A DNA stretch of 64,000 nucleotides from Alcanivorax sp. (lineage in GTDB: Bacteria > Pseudomonadota > Gammaproteobacteria > Pseudomonadales > Alcanivoracaceae): the NCBI GenBank assembly GCA_022449455.1, contig JAKUPL010000006.1, positions 124,001 to 188,000 of the forward strand. Reading direction: 5' to 3'. Made by a program: the position numbers and the translations under genes. Shown here one piece after another: positions 1-7,724 of the stretch. Within the stretch, counting starts at the first letter, position 1; every line of letters begins with the position of its first letter. Below the pieces are notes generated by a model. It was not told the origin of the DNA. It saw only the letters and a list, made by a program, of their open reading frames with translations, and searched no databases.

Positions 1-15
1 CGGCGTGGGCAGCGG

Positions 16-309
16 TCAGGGGCCAGAAGGCTCTGGTGCCGCCGAGATCACCAGGCGGCCTTCGCTGACTTCCACCTCCAGCGGCGTGCCGATGGCGAAG
101 CCGGCCTCGGCGAGCCAGTAGCCCTTCACGTGGACCCAGGGCACAGGCGGCTTGGGTGGGCGGCTTAGCTGGACGTGGAGCGGGACGCCGGATGAGTAGT
201 ACTGCCCAGGGTGGACCTTGAGGTGGCGGATATAGGGAAATTCGCGGTTGGCTTTGGGGGTTTCGCTTTTACCCACGCGGGCGCGTGGCTTATGATTGCG
301 AGCAGCCAT
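16..309 (-). CDS. SymE-family toxin-like protein
   Basis: This 97-residue protein has a basic N-terminus. Its core reads VPWVHVKGYWLAEAGF, then an IGTPLEVEV stretch and GRLVISAAP, which matches the SymE toxin domain of type I toxin-antitoxin systems (an AbrB-like fold that acts on RNA or the nucleoid). In E. coli SymE is held down by the antisense RNA SymR; I see no certain SymR here. The start at 309 is preceded by a good Shine-Dalgarno (GGAG, about 8 nt upstream). It stands alone, in GC-rich DNA next to the AT-rich island. The family call is fairly sure; activity as a toxin is inferred. Confidence 0.75.
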   Translation of the reverse strand: MAARNHKPRARVGKSETPKANREFPYIRHLKVHPGQYYSSGVPLHVQLSRPPKPPVPWVHVKGYWLAEAGFAIGTPLEVEVSEGRLVISAAPEPSGP

Positions 310-340
310 GATGGACTCTCCTACAGTCTGTTATGGTTAG

Positions 341-372
341 CTGCCTTCGGGTGTTGCCGCACCCGGAGGCAG
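341..372. other. Hairpin upstream of the SymE-like gene
   Basis: Inverted repeat CTGCCTTCGGGTG / CACCCGGAGGCAG with one internal mismatch, lying 32 bases ahead of the toxin start codon. It could be a 5'-UTR structure or part of an antisense RNA; no U-tract follows on either strand, so it is not a clear terminator. The rest of 310-700 is AT-rich and shows no gene. Confidence 0.4.
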
Positions 373-529
373 TGCTTCTTAAATTAAGCCTCAGGAACAC
401 CCAAGTCAACCGACCTATTTACTTCCCTTTTCTTTTTTATCTACAAAAACGGAGTTAAAATTCAAACAAAATCATTAAAGAAACTCCGCGATCCGCACTC
501 CACTGTAGGCATTGAGTATTATTGCAAGC

Positions 530-566
530 TTATACTTAAGTATAATAAAAACGATGAATACTTAAG
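530..566. promoter_or_regulatory. Palindromic operator/promoter candidate of the toxin-antitoxin operon
   Basis: A perfect 16-bp palindrome, TTATACTTAAGTATAA (530-545), is followed by a second TACTTAAG half at 559-566 and includes a TATAAT -10-like hexamer at 541-546. Autoregulated HigA-type antitoxins normally bind such palindromes. No convincing -35 is visible. Confidence 0.5.
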
Positions 567-700
567 ACGGCAGTCATATGGGCGCTTCTGAAGCGCGATT
601 ATTCCTGGACGAGTCTGTTTTCGACTTATTCAATTTTGAAATATAAATGCTTGACGCTATACTGGAAATTATCATCGCGCTTTGCCAGGATCTAAACCGG

Positions 701-1039
701 ATGGAAATTGCATTTTCTAATAAAAAATTGCGCGAAATTTGCAATAACGAATGCTTTGCCGCGACACATTTAGGTCCACATTTAGCCGCCACCATACAGA
801 AAAGGATTGCCGATCTGGCAGCAGCTCGGCGAGCTAGCGATCTTTTCTTCATGCCATGGATTTCAACTGTCACAGCGGCTGAATACGGTGCTATTATTCT
901 AGTTGATCTAGACGACCAAGGAACTTTGGTCTGCGAGCCTCATACCCGTGTAAGGAAGCCGCTCTCACCCGCTAGCGACGATATCGATTGGGACGCAATT
1001 TCACGTATTAAGATACTGGAAATAAGGGGGCCAAAATGA
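701..1039 (+). CDS. HigB/RelE-superfamily toxin
   Basis: A 112-residue protein starting MEIAFSNKKLREICNN, the usual N-terminus of HigB-like killer proteins (mRNA interferases of the RelE fold). It continues with a LGPHLAATIQKRIADL helix and ends in DWDAISRIKILEI, the usual last strand. I chose the ATG at 701 because it has an AGGA ribosome site and matches the family start; an in-frame ATG at 647 would add 18 untypical residues. The stop overlaps the next start (ATGA, 1036-1039), so toxin and antitoxin are translationally coupled in the toxin-first order of HigBA. Ribosome-dependent RNase activity is inferred from the family. Confidence 0.72.
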   Translation: MEIAFSNKKLREICNNECFAATHLGPHLAATIQKRIADLAAARRASDLFFMPWISTVTAAEYGAIILVDLDDQGTLVCEPHTRVRKPLSPASDDIDWDAISRIKILEIRGPK

Positions 1040-2106
1040 GGAATGCTTCTGAATTCAGGCCGGACTGGGCTAGCCCTCCCGGCGCCACTATAAGCGATCT
1101 AATGGCCACTTTTAGTTGGACGAGGTCGGACTTTGCTGATCGTCTTGGTGAGACAACCTTGCTGGTAGAAGAGCTCATTTCAGGTAGAGCTCTTCTGACA
1201 GATGAACTCGCTAGCAAGCTGGCCTATGTGTTTAGCTCTTCTTCCGATTTTTGGTTGTCGAGAGAAAACCAATATAGAGCGTCTCTTGCCAATATTGAGG
1301 AAATTCGGGAATGGCTCTCTGCGCTACCCGAAACCTATATGCAGAGGCGGGGTATCATTCGGAAGGGAAAGCATTTATCTGAAAGAGCATCTATACTTCT
1401 TGACTTTTTTGGCTCCTCATCTGTCGATGAGTGGAAGGTTGAGCACTCCGGAAAAAACCGGCTCGCAGCGTTTCGTACTTCACCGAAGTTAGAGTCGGAT
1501 GAAGGAGCCACTTTAGTTTGGCTTCGCCAGGGAGAGCATGCGGCGGATGAAATTGATTGTTCTAAATGGAACTTGAGAGGATTTGAATCCTCTCTCAAAA
1601 ATATCAGGAATCTGACATTAGAAAAAAATCCTGGGATATTTATCCCAAAATTGCAAAAGATTTGCGCTGACAATGGGGTGATAGTTTCAATCATTAGGAC
1701 CCCTCCGGGCTGTCGAGCCAGTGGTTCTGCGAGGTTTCTTTCTAATGGCAATCCGCAAATTTTGCTCAGCTTCAGACATCTATCGGATGACCACTTTTGG
1801 TTTACTTTTTTCCATGAGGCTGCGCATCTCATTCTTCATAGCGAGTCTGGCTTGTTTTTGGATGGGCTTGATAATGAAACGCGTGACAGGAAGGAGATTG
1901 AGGCAAATGCCTATGCCTCTGACCTGCTGATTCCCGAAGAGTTTTTACAAGAACTCGAAAGCCTTCCTTTAACGTATCGGCCCGTTATGAGATTTGCTCG
2001 AAAGATTAGAATAGCGCCTGGCATCGTTGTAGGGCAGCTTCAGTTCAGAAAAATATGTCCACAAAATAGACTAAACAAGTTGAAGACAAGGTATAGGTGG
2101 GAATAA
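1036..2106 (+). CDS. HigA-like antitoxin fused to ImmA/IrrE metallopeptidase
   Basis: A 356-residue two-domain protein. Residues ~10-75 form an XRE-type helix-turn-helix (ISDLMATFSWTRSDFADRLG, then ELASKLAYVF), as in HigA antitoxins. The C-terminal half has the zinc motif H260-E-A-A-H264 and a downstream EIEANAYASDLLIP helix that should supply the third ligand, the hallmark of ImmA/IrrE (COG2856) peptidases. The DNA-binding part likely represses the operon through the palindromes upstream and neutralises the upstream toxin. The peptidase part may cleave a regulator or the antitoxin itself in response to a signal; that is inference. Confidence 0.8.
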   Translation: MRNASEFRPDWASPPGATISDLMATFSWTRSDFADRLGETTLLVEELISGRALLTDELASKLAYVFSSSSDFWLSRENQYRASLANIEEIREWLSALPETYMQRRGIIRKGKHLSERASILLDFFGSSSVDEWKVEHSGKNRLAAFRTSPKLESDEGATLVWLRQGEHAADEIDCSKWNLRGFESSLKNIRNLTLEKNPGIFIPKLQKICADNGVIVSIIRTPPGCRASGSARFLSNGNPQILLSFRHLSDDHFWFTFFHEAAHLILHSESGLFLDGLDNETRDRKEIEANAYASDLLIPEEFLQELESLPLTYRPVMRFARKIRIAPGIVVGQLQFRKICPQNRLNKLKTRYRWE

Positions 2107-2118
2107 ATCAATTTACCT

Positions 2119-3045
2119 TTACCCCCGAAATTTTTTATATTTGCTGGGAGATTTCTGCCAATTGCATAGGGCATCTTCCATCTCCTGCATGCCAACACCA
2201 ATAAACTCGGATAAATTTATAAGCTTTCTGTCCAGTTCGGAAGGAGAAATATTAGCGCTGGAACTTCCTCCGTATAATAGCCTGGCACCCTTAAGTGGAC
2301 CTTTTGTTCCTACTAGGTACGTTGAGTCAGGCTCAATATTAGCAAGCCCAAGCTTTCCCAGCATAGCAAGAAAATCAAACTTCGCCAGCCTGCCAAACCG
2401 CGCAACATTCATTTCTCTATAAAGCCATCTAAAAGCTCCTTTAGGATTTTCTCCTTCAGTCAATGCTCTTTCAATAAGTTTATCATGGCCTTCATATTCT
2501 GTTACCCACCGAACATAGCTTGCAATTACCTTTCCGGTAAACGAGCGGGCGCCTGGCCTTATCGATTCATATTTGCGATGATTCCCAAATTGGCCTGGTA
2601 ATACTCGAATTCTGCCGTAATTGACCGCAATCCAATCGCCTAGTATATCGGGGTCGATGGCCGCGTTCTCCCACCTCCATGGAGTTTCTCCCAATGCTCC
2701 GTAGATATTCCGCATTAAGGTCCATCCGGTCGGATAATGCTTGCCAAAATGGGTAGATAAAAATACGAGCCAGCAAGCTTCATCCAGATCACCCCGCCGA
2801 CGATATAGCTCAGCGGCTTTCAGAGGATCAAATAAATCATGAGTGGGATCCGCCCTACCTGGACTAATTTCTCTAGAACCTATCTGACGGACATAGTTTA
2901 CGCGACGAATGCTGTCCACGAATTGTGAGGAGAGCGAGCTAAGTTTATTTGAGCCAGATATGCCTATTAAAGGGCCCTGCTCCTGAGAATACTTCAAAAG
3001 ATCGCGTTCAATTCCATCCTTGATTGCCTTATCTCTTGCGTTCAA
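2119..3045 (-). CDS. Possible alpha-glutamyl/putrescinyl-thymine pyrophosphorylase clade 3-like protein
   Basis: A 308-residue soluble protein with no signal peptide. Its central part (residues ~70-260) holds strongly patterned motifs: EACWLVFLSTHFGKH (to 103), QFGNHRKYES (152-161), ARFGRLAKFDFL, LGKLGL (229-234) and GPLKGARLLYGG. From memory these resemble the aGPT-PPlase3 family, which is related to helix-hairpin-helix DNA glycosylases and was predicted to act on modified thymine in DNA. I could not check this by search. The TTG start has an AGAGG site 7 nt upstream, and its TTGA overlaps the stop of the preceding gene, making it the third cistron of a tightly coupled operon. If the family call is wrong, treat it as an unknown protein. 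Confidence 0.5.
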   Translation of the reverse strand: MNARDKAIKDGIERDLLKYSQEQGPLIGISGSNKLSSLSSQFVDSIRRVNYVRQIGSREISPGRADPTHDLFDPLKAAELYRRRGDLDEACWLVFLSTHFGKHYPTGWTLMRNIYGALGETPWRWENAAIDPDILGDWIAVNYGRIRVLPGQFGNHRKYESIRPGARSFTGKVIASYVRWVTEYEGHDKLIERALTEGENPKGAFRWLYREMNVARFGRLAKFDFLAMLGKLGLANIEPDSTYLVGTKGPLKGARLLYGGSSSANISPSELDRKLINLSEFIGVGMQEMEDALCNWQKSPSKYKKFRG

Positions 3046-3863
3046 CAGAGCACCTCTCTTGTGTTCTTGGTGATCCAGGTTGTAATTCCGGACTTAACCT
3101 TCGAAGTGACACCAAAGCTACTTTGGATGTTGTGATTAAAGCCTAGAACATTAACATCACGCTTTAGGCATACCCCGCCTACTTGTGATATTTTGCCCTT
3201 GTAAGAGAAGCCCTTAACGCCGCCACTATTCTTTCTCGGCAAACTCCACCCAGGAACATTTTTGCGGTTGAGGTGAGTGCCGCTAGCTTCTTGAAGAGCT
3301 TCAATGACGGACTGACCATTGAGGATAAGGACTTCTATATTTGAGTGCCTCAATATATTTCCCAGAGTATTTCCCGTAGCGGCAATAAGCCCTGATCGCT
3401 TTGACGGACCAAGCTCGCCCCACTTTTCGAAGGTCGCAAACGGAACAATATCTAAGTGACAAACCTCAGCAAACATACCATAGTAGCTCAAACTCGACCC
3501 CGAAAATATCCGCTCTAAAGCGCGAAACCAATTATCGTAAGGGTTTCCATTAAAGTAATTTTCACACGCGTCAAAGAGGCTTTTCTTATGTCTCGGATCG
3601 GCTTCACTCCAACTTTGGATATCCAGGGAAGATAACGTATGAAATCGACGAGCGCCCCCCGTAAGCTCATTCCCGTATTGATCGACAAACTCCCGATTGC
3701 TAGGATTTAGACCCAGCGTCGCCATTTTAGACTGGGCGATACTTCCAAATGATAAAACGGGCTGAGCCCAAGGTATCACAGAGAAGCTTTCGAGATTTCT
3801 GCTTTCCATTTGCAGCAGAAGGTTCGAAATAAGTTTGTGCACAATCATCTCCCGCCCTTTCAC
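3042..3863 (-). CDS. Uracil-DNA-glycosylase-superfamily-like protein
   Basis: A 273-residue protein of uncertain function. ATLGLNPSNREF (motif at 51-55) resembles the first catalytic motif (GINPG/GLNPS) of the MUG/UDG superfamily. EVLILNGQSVIEAL (~177-190) fits the central strand and helix, and GFNHNIQSSFG (241-251) sits where these enzymes carry the His/Ser DNA-intercalation motif. A base-excision or base-recognition role is therefore likely but unproven. The chosen start is a GTG whose GTGA overlaps the upstream stop; an in-frame ATG at 3848 is an alternative. It is the middle cistron of a three-gene operon. Confidence 0.5.
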   Translation of the reverse strand: MKGREMIVHKLISNLLLQMESRNLESFSVIPWAQPVLSFGSIAQSKMATLGLNPSNREFVDQYGNELTGGARRFHTLSSLDIQSWSEADPRHKKSLFDACENYFNGNPYDNWFRALERIFSGSSLSYYGMFAEVCHLDIVPFATFEKWGELGPSKRSGLIAATGNTLGNILRHSNIEVLILNGQSVIEALQEASGTHLNRKNVPGWSLPRKNSGGVKGFSYKGKISQVGGVCLKRDVNVLGFNHNIQSSFGVTSKVKSGITTWITKNTREVLC

Positions 3864-4165
3864 TCTTCAAACAGCGTCAACTGACGCTCATGCAACGTTG
3901 CTTCAACTCGTAACTGTTGCTTCAGGCGCTTCGCAGATGCAATGATTTCTGGTCGCGTAGCAGCGATAGCCCCCAGCCGTAGGGCTTTGGTTCGGACTGA
4001 CACCGTAATGTCGTAATGTGGGTAAGACGCAGCGCGCTGAAACCAAGCCCTCCTTAGTCCTATCTTCGCAGCAAACTGGTGCAACTCCTCAAGAGAGTCC
4101 GCTAGCAGATGGCACCATTCTTTACCGCGCCAAGGAATCCTCACATTGTCCACGTAAACAGCCAT
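3860..4165 (-). CDS. DUF4031 domain protein
   Basis: A 101-residue protein matching DUF4031 from its first residues: MAVYVDNVRIPWRGKEWCHL, then LHQFAAKIGLRRAWFQ, then YPHYDITVSVRTKALRLGA. The family's function is unknown; the conserved Asp, Trp, His and Arg residues look like a small active site. It is the first gene of the minus-strand operon, with an AAGGGTG ribosome site, and faces the XRE regulator gene across a 48-bp shared promoter region. The 3' end overlaps the next cistron. The family call is confident, the role open. Confidence 0.8.
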   Translation of the reverse strand: MAVYVDNVRIPWRGKEWCHLLADSLEELHQFAAKIGLRRAWFQRAASYPHYDITVSVRTKALRLGAIAATRPEIIASAKRLKQQLRVEATLHERQLTLFEE

Positions 4166-4193
4166 CCCGGAACACCCTTTATTTTCTTTTCAC

Positions 4194-4211
4194 TATAATG
4201 CATATTATGCA
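4194..4211. promoter_or_regulatory. -10 box and palindromic operator between DUF4031 and XRE genes
   Basis: A consensus -10 (TATAAT, 4194-4199) for the rightward gene is followed at once by the 13-bp palindrome TGCATA-T-TATGCA (4199-4211). The palindrome ends two bases before the XRE start codon, a position suited to autorepression. Confidence 0.55.
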
Positions 4212-4213
4212 AA

Positions 4214-4546
4214 ATGACAAAGCCAACTATCACACATGATCAGGCTGCGGAGCTCGCAGCCCAGATCCGGAACGCGAGACAGGAACGCCAGGAAACCCTC
4301 GTTTACGTTCAGTCTTGCACCGGAATTAATTGTGGCCAACTATCCAGGTTCGAAGCCGGAAAGTTTAAGACAGCCTCAAAAAATTTGCAAAAACTTTGCC
4401 ATTATTTGCAAATTGACCTATATGATATTTGCGCCAGGCCGACACTTGGCGCTCGTATAGACAAATTTGCGAGTCAATCGAACAAACATCTGAGAATTGC
4501 TGAGAATTTGGTCGAACTACTGGAAAGTATAAAGCTCATCCCTTAA
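4214..4546 (+). CDS. XRE-family HTH regulator
   Basis: A 110-residue protein with one helix-turn-helix at ~15-65 (AAQIRNARQERQETL, NCGQLSRFEAGKF, NLQKLCHYLQIDL), typical of Cro/CI-like regulators, and a short C-terminal helix likely for dimerisation. There is no clear ribosome site and the start lies ~15 bases from the -10, so translation may be nearly leaderless. It is divergent from the DUF4031 operon and convergent with the thymidylate-synthase-like gene, whose stop codon overlaps its own (4543-4546). It is the obvious candidate controller of the cassette. Confidence 0.75.
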   Translation: MTKPTITHDQAAELAAQIRNARQERQETLVYVQSCTGINCGQLSRFEAGKFKTASKNLQKLCHYLQIDLYDICARPTLGARIDKFASQSNKHLRIAENLVELLESIKLIP

Positions 4547-5532
4547 AGTCTTCGCCGCAGCTCTCTATCGTCTAGATATATCCGATAAAATTTGCTGGAG
4601 AGTTCATCTCTTACAGCGAATGCCATTTCTTCATTGTGATCTTTGGCAAATAACGCGAATGCGAGAATTAGTCGCCAAATATCAGACCAATAGTTGCTTT
4701 CAGGTAAATTATCAAAAGTGCGGATGCCTTCGAGCCTCACTCTCTCTGCAAATTTAACGGCTTCCTGAAGTGATTGTAATGGCTGTACAGAAGGCATCGC
4801 CGGCATGGGGGTTGGGGTGAAGTATCCCTCCGAAAGGTACTCCTGGGCTCCTTCGTAATCCGTATTATACAAATGCATACTTCCTACAAAATGCTGATAA
4901 CACCCCATTTCAACCTGGAGCTCGGTGGCTATAAGCTCCTGAATCATCGTGAAAGCATAAACGTCGTGAACAAGTCCTCTGAAGGCGTCGTTTGAGCGCA
5001 TATTCACTAAAAGGTGCAATTTATTTTCTCTTAGAATAAACTGCAAAGTATTAGTGCAAGGCACCGGGCCATCTCTATCTACGACTAGGTCGGCGGCGGA
5101 AAAGAGCTGAATTACTGCTTGTCTGGAAGTGGGCTTTCTTTTTAGTAAATTTAAAATGTTATCGATCTGGTTAATCTTGCTATTATTATCAGTGCCGTGG
5201 CTATAACTAAAAAGGCGATCTCCATACCCTGAATTCACCTTCCCGTTCTCATCGGCAGCTTCCGGATAATTGGGCAAAAAATACTTAATGAAATCCAACT
5301 CATTGTCTCCGGTAAAATACCAGAGCAATTCACCTAAAAGGCTAAATATTTTTCCTCGCGAATAACTTCTGCTTACTCTCATTCTAGGATTGGTTAGAAT
5401 GATATGTGTGCAGATAAGCTCCTTGAACTCCCCCTTTGATGCACTAACCTCCAATTCAATTGAAAGAAGCTTTCGGTAGAGAGCATTTAGGATGTCATCT
5501 AACGATTTTTCTTTAATAAAGAATCCAGACAT
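4543..5532 (-). CDS. Thymidylate synthase-fold protein, dCMP-type active site
   Basis: A 329-residue protein aligning with thymidylate synthases. The catalytic Cys is at 159 (PVPCTNTLQF), the phosphate/pyrimidine loop is RSNDAFRGLVHD (179-190), and the sugar-binding HLY is at 220-222. Two changes stand out: the residue after the catalytic Cys is Thr instead of His, and the position of E. coli Asn177, which reads the uracil ring, is Asp190. Asp at this site marks dCMP hydroxymethylases (T4 gp42) and changes base specificity in engineered synthases. So the substrate may be dCMP or CMP, not dUMP. A GAGGGGA ribosome site supports the start. It is unlikely to be the housekeeping thyA. Confidence 0.72.
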   Translation of the reverse strand: MSGFFIKEKSLDDILNALYRKLLSIELEVSASKGEFKELICTHIILTNPRMRVSRSYSRGKIFSLLGELLWYFTGDNELDFIKYFLPNYPEAADENGKVNSGYGDRLFSYSHGTDNNSKINQIDNILNLLKRKPTSRQAVIQLFSAADLVVDRDGPVPCTNTLQFILRENKLHLLVNMRSNDAFRGLVHDVYAFTMIQELIATELQVEMGCYQHFVGSMHLYNTDYEGAQEYLSEGYFTPTPMPAMPSVQPLQSLQEAVKFAERVRLEGIRTFDNLPESNYWSDIWRLILAFALFAKDHNEEMAFAVRDELSSKFYRIYLDDRELRRRL

Positions 5533-6091
5533 TTTCCCCTCAATGTGAAACGATCAAATTTTTATTTGATGCCCATCCAGAACCACGATAAATCTTCCTT
5601 GTTTGGCGATATATAATATTATATAACATTTAACTCCCAAACATTATTATCTATTTTTGTGAATAGGTGTTTTCTTTGGATTTAAAGCGTTCAGGAAGAG
5701 GCGATCACCATCTAATTTTTGCTCGGTTCACGCAATTAGTCTTTCCGGATAATTTTCCGATTGAGACTTTTCCTGTAAGGCAGCTATATGTAGCTTTTTT
5801 CTCTCATGGGCACCAGGTTCTTGTTCCGACTATGGCAATACGAAATTATGCGCTTATAGATCAACTTCTTAAAACTTTTTTGTTCAGTGCCCCATCCTTC
5901 GGCCTAGCGCCATCGACGTCGGGCTGTGATTATTCAGATTGATCCGCTGTGGCATCAACCATCTTCGTTGTCGTCAATATCAAGAAATCAATCAACCTTT
6001 AATATCGACAAACCTGTCAACCGTAGTTACTACTGGTTTAGCGCAATCGAAAACACTTTAAGTTAATAAATAGAAAAAGTGTATAAAAAAA
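5533..6091. other. AT-rich gene-free stretch between TS-like gene and IS
   Basis: No supported gene in 559 bases. It contains the perfect 16-bp palindrome TATATAATATTATATA (5610-5625), 78 bases ahead of the TS-like gene, with a TATAAT on the minus strand, so this is probably that gene's promoter/operator. It shares the core ATATTAT with the palindrome before the XRE gene. It ends in a seven-A tract at the IS boundary. Confidence 0.5.
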
Positions 6092-6292
6092 GGTTCATCG
6101 CGCTTTAGCGGGAAATCGATGCGAGGGGTCTCTATCCGGGACGCGGATCTGTGTGGGTGCCTTCCGGGATCGCTCAAGCCGTCCCTGGGCGCTCCCGTTT
6201 TTGGCATCCCTGCCAAAAAGGGTCCCGGAAGGCACCCACACAGCTCCGCTCCGAGGTAGCGGAACCGTTCCGGGTCCGAACAACGATGAACC
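6092..6292. repeat. Palindromic 201-bp unit at the left end of the IS
   Basis: Starts with GGTTCATCG and ends with its reverse complement CGATGAACC (6284-6292), a third copy of the IS terminus. Inside are 27-bp arms with one mismatch (6143-6169 and 6223-6249, core TGTGTGGGTGCCTTCC) and an inner TTTTTGGCA/TGCCAAAAA hairpin (6198-6219). It lies before the transposase gene and encodes nothing evident. The following 6293-6518 shows no gene. Confidence 0.7.
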
Positions 6293-6518
6293 AGGGGGGT
6301 AGAGGTGGCGGCTCCGTAGAGCCCATCTTTGAGCCGGCAGGCTCCGTTTTTCGCTCCGCCAAGCGTTTGAAGTGGCCCGCAGCGCTGAGGTTCAGCGGTT
6401 CAGGGTGCCACGGACCAAGACGGATTCAGGAACCAGAAGGAGTAAATAGGTAGGGGCGGACAGTGAACCGAGTTACGTTGTTTGTGCGACCAAGCAACCA
6501 CGCGAGGACACTGCCGCC

Positions 6519-7724
6519 ATGGGCGATGCTACGTTCCCCGGGGCCGGCTGGGAAGGCTTTATCGCCACCCGGTTTGTTCCGCTCTCCGACTCCCAGTGCC
6601 AGATTGACCTGATTCCCGATCCTCAAGTGCCGGCCCGTTGCCCGCGCTGCCGGCGCCCCTGCTCCCTGATCCACGACACCACCGTACGCCGCATCCGCGA
6701 CCGGGACCTGTTCGAGTACCGGGTCTGGTTGTCGGTGCCGATACGCCGGGTACGGTGCGTCACCTGCGGTGTCGGGCGAGAAGCACTGTCCTGGCTGGCG
6801 CCCCGATCTCGTCTCACCCACCGGCTGCGCCAGCACGTCGAGGTCCTGCTGACCCTCCTGCCGATCAAGCAGATCGCCGAGCTAACGGGCCTGCACTGGC
6901 ACACCCTCAAGAGCCTGGACAAGGCCCGGCTGGCCCGGGACCTGCCCGAGCCGGACCTCGGCCGGGTCCGCTATCTGGTGATGGATGAGTTCGCCTTGTT
7001 CAAGGGCCACCGCTACGCCAGCGTGGTGATCGACGCCGAGACCCGGCAGGTGCTGTGGGTGGGCGAAGGCCGATCCCGGGAGGCGATCCGGCCCTGCTTC
7101 CAGTGGTTGGGCCCTCATTGCGAGCACATCGAGGCAGTGGCCATGGACATGAACACCGCCATGGACCTGGAGGTACAGGCCTGGTGCCCCAGGGCCCGGG
7201 TGGTCTACGACCTGTTCCATGTGATCGCCAAGTTCGGTCGGGAGGTGATCGACCGGGTTCGGGTGGATCAGGCCAACCAACTGCGCCACGACAAGCCCGC
7301 ACGCCGCGCCGTGAAGCGCTCTCGCTGGCTGTTGCTGCGCAATCCGGAGAACCTGAAGGGGGAGCAGGCCGGCGAACTGAAGGCCCTGCTGGATCTGAAC
7401 CAGCCGTTGATGACGGTGTATCTGATGAAGGCCCAGCTTAAGGAGCTCTGGTACGCCCGCACCGAACGGGCCGCCCGCTGGCGCTGGACACGATGGTTCA
7501 ACATGGCCCAGGCCAGTGGCCTGGCCCCATTGATCCGCTTCGCCCGCCTGCTCAAGCCCTACGCCGAGGGCATCATCGCCAGTGCCGCTCACCGCCTCAA
7601 CACCAGCGTCCTGGAGGGCATGAACAACCGCATCAAGGTCATCAAACGCATGGCCTATGGCTACCGGGACAGCGATTACTTCTTCCTCAAGATCAAAGCC
7701 GCCTTTCCCGGGAATCCGCGATGA
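6519..7724 (+). CDS. ISL3-family transposase
   Basis: A 401-residue transposase. The N-terminus has paired zinc-finger cysteines (CPRCRRPC at ~39-46, CVTCG at ~86-90), then a helix-turn-helix (IKQIAELTGLHWHTLKSLDK). The DDE catalytic core is visible: D156 in VMDEFALFKGH, D231 in YDLFHVIAKFG and E366 in LEGMNNRIKVIKRMAYGYR. Length and motifs match full-length ISL3 transposases and I see no frameshift. The last residues are encoded by the right inverted repeat. It catalyses cut-and-paste movement of the surrounding element. Confidence 0.93.
   Translation: MGDATFPGAGWEGFIATRFVPLSDSQCQIDLIPDPQVPARCPRCRRPCSLIHDTTVRRIRDRDLFEYRVWLSVPIRRVRCVTCGVGREALSWLAPRSRLTHRLRQHVEVLLTLLPIKQIAELTGLHWHTLKSLDKARLARDLPEPDLGRVRYLVMDEFALFKGHRYASVVIDAETRQVLWVGEGRSREAIRPCFQWLGPHCEHIEAVAMDMNTAMDLEVQAWCPRARVVYDLFHVIAKFGREVIDRVRVDQANQLRHDKPARRAVKRSRWLLLRNPENLKGEQAGELKALLDLNQPLMTVYLMKAQLKELWYARTERAARWRWTRWFNMAQASGLAPLIRFARLLKPYAEGIIASAAHRLNTSVLEGMNNRIKVIKRMAYGYRDSDYFFLKIKAAFPGNPR

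Noticed and set aside
574-873. Minus-strand frame opposite the HigB-like toxin
   Set aside because: Lies antisense to the better supported toxin gene and has no domain or ribosome site.
4543-5532. Housekeeping thymidylate synthase ThyA
   Set aside because: Asp in place of the uracil-reading Asn, Thr after the catalytic Cys, and an AT-rich accessory setting argue against it.
5667-5942. GTG-started 91-codon frame in the AT-rich gap before the IS
   Set aside because: No ribosome site, no recognisable domain, and irregular composition; most likely chance.
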